A stretch of DNA of 10,499 bases, taken from contig PMLN01000173.1 of the NCBI GenBank assembly GCA_003158885.1, positions 1-10,499 of the forward strand, written 5' to 3'. The stretch comes from Anaerolineae bacterium. GTDB lineage: Bacteria; Chloroflexota; Anaerolineae; Anaerolineales; Villigracilaceae. This document shows positions 1-6,080 of this stretch, piece by piece. Position 1 is the stretch's first letter. Each line of letters starts with the position of its first letter. The notes beneath the pieces are model-generated. The model was not told where the DNA came from. It did no database searches and saw nothing but the letters and a program-made list of their open reading frames with translations. The translations under genes were made by a program, and so were the position numbers.

Positions 1-209
1 TCATGTTCCATGGCCTTGATTTGGGTACCGGATGACCAATCCTATTTGACCCGGTTGGCATTTTCAGGCTCCGTCGCGATTGGGACGGCAGCTCATGTTC
101 CATTCAACAACCATTGAAATACTTGCTCTTGCCCATCGTTGCTGGAACCCTTTGCCTCATCATTGTCAGCATCGGCTTTCTCCCTTTTTACTCCTCGCAT
201 CTCCCCTGT
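1..209. other. Left-edge region, no assignable gene
   Basis: The first forward frame is open from the window edge to a TGA at 115-117 (38 codons, ending ...HVPFNNH). It could be the 3' end of a gene lying to the left, but nothing in it is recognisable, so it is only noted. An 11-bp direct repeat, TCATGTTCCAT, occurs at 1-11 and 93-103. No convincing hairpin terminator was seen between 117 and 209. The C/T-rich stretch near 175-210 leads into the promoter region of the next gene. Confidence 0.3.
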
Positions 210-236
210 TTTGCCATATTGAGAATTGCTGGCAAA
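210..236. repeat. Inverted repeat TTTGCCA-N13-TGGCAAA (possible operator)
   Basis: Two perfect 7-bp arms, TTTGCCA at 210-216 and TGGCAAA at 230-236, are separated by 13 bp. They straddle the -35 element (219-224) of the putative promoter for the kinase-like gene. That position suits a repressor or activator site, but no regulator family is recognised and the arms are short enough to arise by chance. Confidence 0.35.
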
Positions 237-247
237 CTTAGTATAGT
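219..247 (+). promoter_or_regulatory. Putative sigma70-type promoter of the kinase-like gene
   Basis: A -35 TTGAGA at 219-224 and a -10 TATAGT at 242-247 are separated by exactly 17 bp. Each matches the vegetative consensus at five of six (TATAGT) or four of six (TTGAGA) positions. A start near 254 would leave a leader of about 30 nt with no Shine-Dalgarno sequence. Confidence 0.45.
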
Positions 248-271
248 TTAAATTGCCTTCACAAAAAGCAG

Positions 272-277
272 TATAAT
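272..277 (+). promoter_or_regulatory. Perfect TATAAT -10 box eight bases before the kinase-like start
   Basis: A perfect TATAAT sits at 272-277, and the ATG of the kinase-like gene is at 286. A weak -35 candidate, TTAAAT at 248-253, lies 18 bp upstream. If this box is used, transcription would start at or next to the ATG and the mRNA would be leaderless. That would fit the absence of a Shine-Dalgarno sequence before this start. Confidence 0.35.
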
Positions 278-285
278 TCCACCGA

Positions 286-2661
286 ATGAGCGCTCTATTC
301 AGCCAGATTTTTTCGCTGTTAACCGCTCCGCCAGGCAACATAATCTATCACCTCGTGCTGGTGTTTTCCATTGCCGGCGCGCTTCAGTTTGCGTTCAACC
401 ACTGGCGTTCGAGCGAATTTCCCCAAGCCCGCCGCATGATGCTGGGTCTTGGGCTTTTGCTTTTAGCCCAGTTCTTTATGTTTGCTTTCAGCGGATTGGG
501 GTGGCAGGGCATCATCAATCCGACCGCCAGCCTGCCGCCCTTGGATCGCGCCTTTACGCTCTTTAGCATCGTTTGGATCGCCTGGCTGTGGGCTTTTCCC
601 GAACCCAGCCGATCCGCCGATGCAAGCGCGATCCTATTAAGTTTGTTGATCGGGGCCGCCTTGGGGATCAGTCTATTAACCTGGCCGCATCAATCTTCCC
701 TTACAACCTATAACGTGACTGCCGACGATTTACTTTGGCAAATTGCCTCCCTGAGCCTGATTTTCATCGGCGCATTGATCCTGCTCATCCGCCGGCCCAA
801 CGGTTATGGAAATGGGCTGGCTGTTTTCGCATTGATCTTCCTCGGCCATTTGGGACATTTGGCCTTCCACGAGGATGGCAATTACTCCGGGATTATCCGG
901 CTGGCCTATCTGGCCGCTTACCCGATCCTGCTGACTTTACCCCAGCGTTTTTCCGCACCCGCCAGCGTTGGCACTGTAAATATAAGCATGTCGGCGGAGA
1001 AGCCATCAAAAGCCAGAAGGGAAACCGCGGCGGTTCAGGAACGGCGTCGGTATAGCACCGACCCTAAGACATTCCACGCCCTGCTCGCCTTGGCCGCCGA
1101 GTCGAGCGCGCCCAAGGTGGATCAGGCGATCACGCGCGCAATTGCCCAGACCATGCTGGCCGATCTCTGCTTCCTGGTATATATTACGGAAAACAAGAAT
1201 CAGATGATTATCGCCAGCGGCTACGACTTGATCCGCGAAGAAAGCATAGATGGCGGAAATCTCAGCAAGAATGCCATTCCAATGCTTTCGAATTCCATGC
1301 AGCGCGGCCGCGCCCTGCGTATGCCGGCCTCCAGCACCTCGGCGGATATCAAGGGCTTAAGCGAATTTCTCGGGCTTCAAAGCCCCGGGAATTTATTGGA
1401 AGTTCCGATTGTAAATCCTGATAAGGAGTCGACCGGCGGCATCATCCTGCTTTCGCCATATTCCAACCGTTTGTGGAGCGCCGAAGACCAGGCCTTCCTT
1501 ACGAGCATCGCCGCCTCCCTGGTGCCGATCATCCAGCGTGGTCAGAAGATGAGCAAGTTGGAGCAGGCGGATGAGCAGGCCAGGAAAACGCTCGAGGCCG
1601 CGCAAAATCACATCGCAGAACTCGAAAAGCAAAGCAGTGAGCTAAAACAACAAGTGGATGCGCTGAAATCGCAATCCGAAAGATCGCAGGGCGAAAGCAT
1701 CGCCTCCCTGATGGAAGTGCAGGAAGAATCGCAGCGCACCATCGAGGAACTGCAAAAGGAACTTGAACTGGCGCGCACCAAAAGAGGGCGTTCCGAGTCG
1801 CAGGTCGAACGGGAGTTAAGAGCTACGCTGCAGGATGTGGCGCGTCTGCAAAACCAGTTGGCCGAATCCAATATCAGGTTCCTGGAACTGGAGAAAGCCG
1901 GCAAAGCCGGGCACAACAAACCAAGCGAGCAGGCGGAAGTGATTGCTTCCATCTCGCAGGAACTGCGCCAGCCCATGTCCTCCATTGTCGGTTATACGGA
2001 TTTATTGCTTGGCGAGTCGGTCGGCATTCTCGGCTCCTTGCAGCGCAAATTTGTCGAGCGGATCAAAGCCTCCACGGAAAGGGTCGGCAGTTTGATAGAT
2101 GACCTGATTCAGGTCACCACGCTCGAAAGTGGGCTTGCCGATCTCAAGATGGAGCCTGTGGATCTGAACAAGATCATAGACAATGCCATGTCGTATACCG
2201 GCAGCCAACTGCGCGAGAAAAACATTTCCCTCCATCTCGACCTCCCCAGGAAACTTGCGTCGCTCAACGCGGATCGTGAAGCATTGCAGCAAATTATGAT
2301 CCATCTATTGCAAAACGCGGGCGCCGCGACGCCCGTCGAAGGCACGATCCAGCTCAAAGTCCAGACCGTCAACGATAAGGGCCAGGATTACATCATGATC
2401 CAGGTCACTGACAGCGGCGGCGGTATCTCCGCCGAGGATTTGCCGCGCGTGTTTACCCGCCTGTATCGCGCCGATAACGTTCTCATCCAGGGCATCGGCG
2501 ATACAGGGGTGGGGCTTTCCATCACCAAGACGTTGACCGAAGCGCAACATGGGCGTATCTGGGTGGAAAGCGATCCGGGGAAAGGCTCTACCTTCAGCGT
2601 TCTGCTTCCCATTGCCGGTGAAACCTCAAATCCTTCTCCCGCCAAAAAGGAAAAGAAATAA
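286..2661 (+). CDS. Membrane sensor histidine kinase-like protein with Gln in place of the phosphoacceptor His
   Basis: This 791-residue protein has a two-component sensor layout. About seven hydrophobic helices (roughly residues 20-218) are followed by a GAF-like domain (about 260-418), a long Glu/Gln/Lys/Arg-rich coiled coil (about 419-540), a HisKA-type dimerisation segment (about 550-620) and a HATPase_c domain (about 640-780). The ATP-binding boxes look intact: N677 in LLQNA, D709 with GGG at 711-713 in DSGGGI, and the glycine lid G741/G743 in DTGVGL. The H-box reads SQELRQP where the family has S-H-E-L-R-x-P. The phosphoacceptor position is Q558 (CAG at 1957-1959), so classical autophosphorylation should be impossible. 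No response regulator gene is adjacent. Its stop overlaps the start of the LysM gene by one base, which suggests coupled translation. The protein probably senses a membrane or cytosolic signal and acts as a pseudokinase or scaffold; that role is inference. Confidence 0.9.
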   Translation: MSALFSQIFSLLTAPPGNIIYHLVLVFSIAGALQFAFNHWRSSEFPQARRMMLGLGLLLLAQFFMFAFSGLGWQGIINPTASLPPLDRAFTLFSIVWIAWLWAFPEPSRSADASAILLSLLIGAALGISLLTWPHQSSLTTYNVTADDLLWQIASLSLIFIGALILLIRRPNGYGNGLAVFALIFLGHLGHLAFHEDGNYSGIIRLAYLAAYPILLTLPQRFSAPASVGTVNISMSAEKPSKARRETAAVQERRRYSTDPKTFHALLALAAESSAPKVDQAITRAIAQTMLADLCFLVYITENKNQMIIASGYDLIREESIDGGNLSKNAIPMLSNSMQRGRALRMPASSTSADIKGLSEFLGLQSPGNLLEVPIVNPDKESTGGIILLSPYSNRLWSAEDQAFLTSIAASLVPIIQRGQKMSKLEQADEQARKTLEAAQNHIAELEKQSSELKQQVDALKSQSERSQGESIASLMEVQEESQRTIEELQKELELARTKRGRSESQVERELRATLQDVARLQNQLAESNIRFLELEKAGKAGHNKPSEQAEVIASISQELRQPMSSIVGYTDLLLGESVGILGSLQRKFVERIKASTERVGSLIDDLIQVTTLESGLADLKMEPVDLNKIIDNAMSYTGSQLREKNISLHLDLPRKLASLNADREALQQIMIHLLQNAGAATPVEGTIQLKVQTVNDKGQDYIMIQVTDSGGGISAEDLPRVFTRLYRADNVLIQGIGDTGVGLSITKTLTEAQHGRIWVESDPGKGSTFSVLLPIAGETSNPSPAKKEKK

Positions 2662-3518
2662 TGCGGGCTGTGCGCCAAATGGGGAGTGGAATATTGTATG
2701 GATTGGTCTCCGTCATGCTCGTGGTCGGAGGCCTTTCGTTAGCTCTGGCCGAAAGTTACACGGCCCCTTCTCCGGCGCCGACAACCAGCCTGCCCACCGT
2801 TCCCGAAACACTGACCTCCACTCCGGCTGGTTCCACTGCCTATCCTTCAGCCACCTTATTGCCCACCGCGACCCAATTGCCGCCTACAAATTGCCTCCCG
2901 CCTGCCGGGTGGATTCTGATTGCAGTCCATCCCTATGATACGCTGGAAAGCCTTGCGGCGCGTTTTAGAGTCTCCCCTTATCAGCTCGCTCAAGCCAATT
3001 GTTTGTTGACCGATAACCTTGCGCCGGGCTATACCATTTACATCCCGCCCCCGCTGCCCCCGCCCGCTCAGATTATTGAGCGCTGCGGTGCGCCCTTCGG
3101 TTGGGTGCGTGCCTACTTGGTCCAGCCGGGAGATACGCTCTATCGCATCGCCGGGTCATTTGGCATCAGCGTATATGAACTTCAGCAAGCCAACTGCCTC
3201 CCCAACACCTTCATCACACCGGGAAATTTGTTATGGGTGCCGAATTTGCCTACGGTTACCCCCCAGCGTAATCATCCTTCTCGAGTTCAGCACTCTGACC
3301 CCCACCGCCAGCCATACCCAAATTCCAACGGATACGCCGAGTTTCACTCCGTTGCCTGCCACAGCAACGATTGCTCCAACGGTGACCTTTACACCTACTC
3401 CCTTTCCATCCTCCACACCCACTTATCCGACACCGACAGCCACGGCCTTTCCAATCACCACGCCCTAATGAACATCAACAACTTTCTTAAGGGTCAAAAA
3501 GTCCTTGTAAAATTCTAG
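2661..3518 (+). CDS. Exported two-LysM protein, C-terminal tail frameshifted
   Basis: The N-terminus (residues 1-31) is a signal peptide or anchor: basic start, hydrophobic stretch and an ALA cleavage-type site before ES. A Ser/Thr/Pro-rich linker follows (about 32-76). Two LysM repeats come next, about 88-131 and 151-196, the second with a standard VQPGDTLYRIA core. LysM domains bind peptidoglycan or chitin-like glycans, so the product should sit in the cell wall. Each repeat is bounded by cysteines (NCLPPAGW...QANCL and RCGAPFGW...QANCL), consistent with a disulfide per repeat. After residue 201 this frame turns into an atypical His/Asn/Ser-rich tail. The adjacent +1 frame instead carries a Thr/Pro-rich tail ending at 3468. 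A one-base change at the C6 run 3259-3264 would join the two into a protein of about 268 residues. The ATG overlaps the kinase TAA (TAATG), with a GGAAAAG Shine-Dalgarno-like stretch before it. Confidence 0.82.
   Translation: MRAVRQMGSGILYGLVSVMLVVGGLSLALAESYTAPSPAPTTSLPTVPETLTSTPAGSTAYPSATLLPTATQLPPTNCLPPAGWILIAVHPYDTLESLAARFRVSPYQLAQANCLLTDNLAPGYTIYIPPPLPPPAQIIERCGAPFGWVRAYLVQPGDTLYRIAGSFGISVYELQQANCLPNTFITPGNLLWVPNLPTVTPQRNHPSRVQHSDPHRQPYPNSNGYAEFHSVACHSNDCSNGDLYTYSLSILHTHLSDTDSHGLSNHHALMNINNFLKGQKVLVKF
3265..3468 (+). other. Displaced Thr/Pro-rich C-terminal tail of the LysM protein (+1 frame)
   Basis: Read in the +1 frame relative to the LysM gene, this stretch encodes repeated TPT, TPTP and PTPTAT words and ends in ITTP at a TAA (3466-3468). 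The composition matches the linker regions of the LysM and LCP proteins next to it. The in-frame alternative does not match. It is best read as the original end of the LysM gene, separated by a one-base shift at the preceding C6 run. A sequencing error, a true mutation or slippage would all look the same here. Confidence 0.65.
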
Positions 3519-3659
3519 CCGGTCCAAGCTGCTGTTTTTCCCGAAGCGCCCCATGAAGCGGCGGCTTCTCACAGGAATGCTGCGCGCAGGATGCCCCTGG
3601 CAGCACAGTTTATCTTTGCTCATCTGCGTTCATTACTGGCGAATCGACAGGCAATTTAT

Positions 3660-5144
3660 ATGAAGACCTCATTACCGCGCCTTGCACTAATCCTTGCCTT
3701 TCTATTGACATCTTGCGGCGCTGCCCCTTCGGATGCGCCTGCGCCCTTCATTTTGGTTACCGCCGCGCCGAACGCCTCTCCCACGCCGACTCCCTTTCAG
3801 CCTCCGCAAATTTTGCAAGCCACGCCCACCTCGATGTATTCCATCGAAGTCCCAACCCTCGAACCGTTCTTTCCAACAGCCACCTCGTCGCCCACCCCCA
3901 TTTCGCCGCGGCAGCCGACCGCGGCCATTGACCTGAGTTCCTTGTTCCCAACCGTTGCAGCGCCGCCTGCGGTTGCGCCGGGTGTTGACATCACTCCAAT
4001 TCCGCCCCTGACGGATAGCAACACCATCAATTTCTTGTTGATCGGTCACGATCAAGGCTCACCGACCTCCTTCCGCACCGATACAATGGTTGCCGTCATC
4101 CTATGGCCCAGGGATGGACAGGTGTCCATGATCTCCATCCCGCGCGATCTGTGGGTTTATATTCCCACCGTCGGAATGCAGCGCATCAATACTGCCTATG
4201 AATATGGCATTGGAGGTTATCCCGGTGGCGGATCCGTCTTGCTGCGCGATACGATTGCCTATAACCTCGGCATTCGTATTGATCATATGGCCATGGTTGA
4301 CTTTAGCGGTTTCAGCCGTATCGTGGACACTCTCGGAGGCGTTGATGTGCCTGTGGTTTGCCCTTACACCGACTGGCGGCTCATTGATCCCAGCTACGAC
4401 CCCACCAATCCGAACAACTGGGCGCAATATACGGTTCAACCCGGGGTCGTTCATATGGATGGCAGTCTCGCCTTATGGTATGCGCGCTCCCGTCTCGCTT
4501 CCAGCGATTTTGACCGCGGCCGCCGCCAGCAGGAAGTCCTGCGCGCCATCTTCGCACAGGCGCTCAAGACGAATACGTTAAGCCAGATCCCGCAGCTTTA
4601 TAGCGATTTCTCTTCCACGGTCACCACCGACCTCGGCCTGGCTGACATCTTGAAATTGGCCCTCTATGCCCCCAAACTGACCAATGCGGACATCCGCAGC
4701 TACTACATTCGTCCGCCCTATGTGAGCGCCTGGATGACCCCCGGCGGCGCAGATGTGCTTCTCCCAAATCAGCCCTCGCTTCAACAGTTTCTCGTCCAGG
4801 CCACAACGCTTTCAACCACCTCCACACAGCGGGTTGCGACCAGCATCGAAGTGGAAAACGGTACGCCCTTTAGTGGATGGGCGGCGCTCGCCGCGAATCG
4901 GCTCAACTATGCGGGTTACCAAACCACCGTTGCCAATGCGGACAGGCAGAATTATTCCAGTTCTGTTCTGATAGACTTGACTGCCTTGCAGGACCCCAAC
5001 GCCCGCAGCGCCATCCTGGCCAATCTTGGGCTTTCGTCGGCCAGCATTTTATCCATGCCGAATTCTGGTGGTTCAGCCCAATATCGTGTGATTCTCGGTT
5101 ATGATTACCAGCCTTGCTTCCAGCCGCAGGATTTATCACATTGA
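3660..5144 (+). CDS. LytR-CpsA-Psr (LCP) family lipoprotein with LytR_C domain
   Basis: LCP proteins transfer undecaprenyl-linked glycopolymers onto peptidoglycan or other acceptors outside the membrane. The ATG at 3660 gives 494 residues and a lipoprotein signal: basic start, hydrophobic core and lipobox LTSC with C19. An upstream in-frame ATG at 3591 would bury this signal, and its AGG lies directly against the start, so 3660 is preferred (AGG at 3649-3651). A Thr/Pro-rich spacer runs to about residue 118. The LCP domain (about 122-320) shows LLIGHDQG, RTDT with R139 and D141, SIPRDLW with R162 and D163, VDFSGF...LGGVDV, and YARSR...DFDRGRRQQ with R276, R278, D285, R286 and R289. These are the conserved Arg/Asp positions of the pocket that binds the lipid pyrophosphate. 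A LytR_C-like domain follows at about 385-485. Family members usually have an N-terminal transmembrane helix, so a lipid anchor is less common. The 141 bp before it hold no clear promoter. Confidence 0.9.
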   Translation: MKTSLPRLALILAFLLTSCGAAPSDAPAPFILVTAAPNASPTPTPFQPPQILQATPTSMYSIEVPTLEPFFPTATSSPTPISPRQPTAAIDLSSLFPTVAAPPAVAPGVDITPIPPLTDSNTINFLLIGHDQGSPTSFRTDTMVAVILWPRDGQVSMISIPRDLWVYIPTVGMQRINTAYEYGIGGYPGGGSVLLRDTIAYNLGIRIDHMAMVDFSGFSRIVDTLGGVDVPVVCPYTDWRLIDPSYDPTNPNNWAQYTVQPGVVHMDGSLALWYARSRLASSDFDRGRRQQEVLRAIFAQALKTNTLSQIPQLYSDFSSTVTTDLGLADILKLALYAPKLTNADIRSYYIRPPYVSAWMTPGGADVLLPNQPSLQQFLVQATTLSTTSTQRVATSIEVENGTPFSGWAALAANRLNYAGYQTTVANADRQNYSSSVLIDLTALQDPNARSAILANLGLSSASILSMPNSGGSAQYRVILGYDYQPCFQPQDLSH

Positions 5145-5169
5145 CATCCTCCCCTCTTTTCGCTAAACT
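5141..5169 (+). promoter_or_regulatory. Putative promoter of the recombinase-like gene
   Basis: A perfect -35 TTGACA (5141-5146) overlaps the LCP stop codon. The -10 candidate TAAACT (5164-5169) follows after exactly 17 bp. The expected start near 5176 falls on the AGGAA Shine-Dalgarno (5176-5180), so the leader would be only a few bases long. This gives the recombinase-like gene its own transcription start. Confidence 0.55.
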
Positions 5170-5183
5170 ATCTATAGGAAACT

Positions 5184-6080
5184 ATGACTGCAAAAGGTTC
5201 TACTCGTATCACGCCCGGCACGCTTCTGAATCCCGCCGTCAAGGCCTGGGAGTCGTATCTTAATGACAAGGGAAGCTCGCCTTACACGGTCAAGGCTTTT
5301 ACCTCTGACGTTCGCCTGCTGACGAAATTCTTTCCGCCTGATAAATCCATCAGCGCGGTGACCACCAATGATTTAAATCGCTTCTTCGAATGGATGGAAA
5401 AAGAGCGCGATGTTCCCTGCAGCCCAAAGACATTGGCGCGCCGGATCACATCCATTAAATCGTTTTATCGCTGGCTTACCCAGTATGGTGTCTTGTCCCT
5501 TGACCCGGCCGAAAAGGTTGCGCAGCGCTCCGTCATCAGCCCGCTTCCCCAGGTGTTGACCGAGCAGGAAGTGAACGATGTTCTCATTGCCGCCGACCGC
5601 CATCGCCGTGCGGAAAAACCGGATGCGCGTCCGTTCGCCTTGATTCATCTTTTGCTCACTACCGGCATCAAAAAAAGCGAATGTCTCGGCATTCGTCTCA
5701 ATCACGTGGATCTCGATGCGCCGGGCGGTCCGCAAATTTTTATCCGTTACTCCAGCCCTGCCAACCGCTATAAGGAACGCAAGCTTCTTCTCACGGAAGA
5801 TTGGCTTCCGCCTTATGAAGAATATCTGACTCAATATCAGCCCGAAGACCTTCTCTTTCCGTGGTCGCCGCGCAATCTTGAATACGTGCTGGAAGATATC
5901 AGCAATGAAGCCGGCCTCACCAAGCACTTGTCATTCGATATGTGCCGGTGGACTTGCGCCTTGCGCGACCACCGCGCGGGCCTTGAACCGGACAAGATTC
6001 GCGTCAAATTGGGGATCTCGAAAATCCAATGGCGGGAAATTGGGATGAAGTTAAAACAATTAAGCGCACAAACTAATTGA
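5184..6080 (+). CDS. XerC/XerD-like tyrosine recombinase homologue lacking catalytic residues
   Basis: This 298-residue protein has the length and two-domain layout of Xer recombinases. A SAM-like N-terminal core-binding domain (about 16-103: NPAVKAWESYL...YTVKAFTSDVRLL...SFYRWL) precedes a catalytic-type domain (about 120-290). In the family the active site is R-K-H-R-H/W-Y. Here the GLRxSE motif reads TGIKKSE, so Arg I is K163. The HxLR box reads DMCR with D252 in place of His, although R255 (RWTCA) remains. LGH reads LGI (I278), and the nucleophile position nine residues later is G287. A Lys in the beta-hairpin (YKERK) may remain. It should fold and may bind DNA but should not cut or join strands. 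No att site or mobile cargo is adjacent. AGGAA precedes the ATG by 3 nt. Its last 8 bases overlap the convergent tilS 3' end. Confidence 0.85.
   Translation: MTAKGSTRITPGTLLNPAVKAWESYLNDKGSSPYTVKAFTSDVRLLTKFFPPDKSISAVTTNDLNRFFEWMEKERDVPCSPKTLARRITSIKSFYRWLTQYGVLSLDPAEKVAQRSVISPLPQVLTEQEVNDVLIAADRHRRAEKPDARPFALIHLLLTTGIKKSECLGIRLNHVDLDAPGGPQIFIRYSSPANRYKERKLLLTEDWLPPYEEYLTQYQPEDLLFPWSPRNLEYVLEDISNEAGLTKHLSFDMCRWTCALRDHRAGLEPDKIRVKLGISKIQWREIGMKLKQLSAQTN

Noticed and set aside
1..117. 38-codon open frame from the window edge, possible 3' end of a gene
   Set aside because: Too short to judge, with no family resemblance and no terminator after it. Left as an uncertain edge region.
735..1055. Out-of-frame ORFs inside the kinase, LCP, tilS and membrane-protein genes
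   Set aside because: They are fully contained in genes with clear domain matches, have Arg/Pro-rich low-complexity translations and carry no ribosome sites of their own.
3543..3568. GAAGC-GGCG-GCTTC hairpin between the LysM and LCP genes as a terminator
   Set aside because: The stem is only five pairs and is followed by CTCACAGG with no T run, so it does not meet the pattern of an intrinsic terminator.
3591..3659. Longer LCP start at the ATG of 3591
   Set aside because: AGG lies directly against that ATG, and the 23 added residues would precede an otherwise complete lipoprotein signal peptide that starts at 3660.
5184..6080. Recombinase-like gene as the integrase of a genomic island
   Set aside because: No tRNA gene, att-like direct repeats, phage or conjugation genes are nearby, and the catalytic residues are missing.
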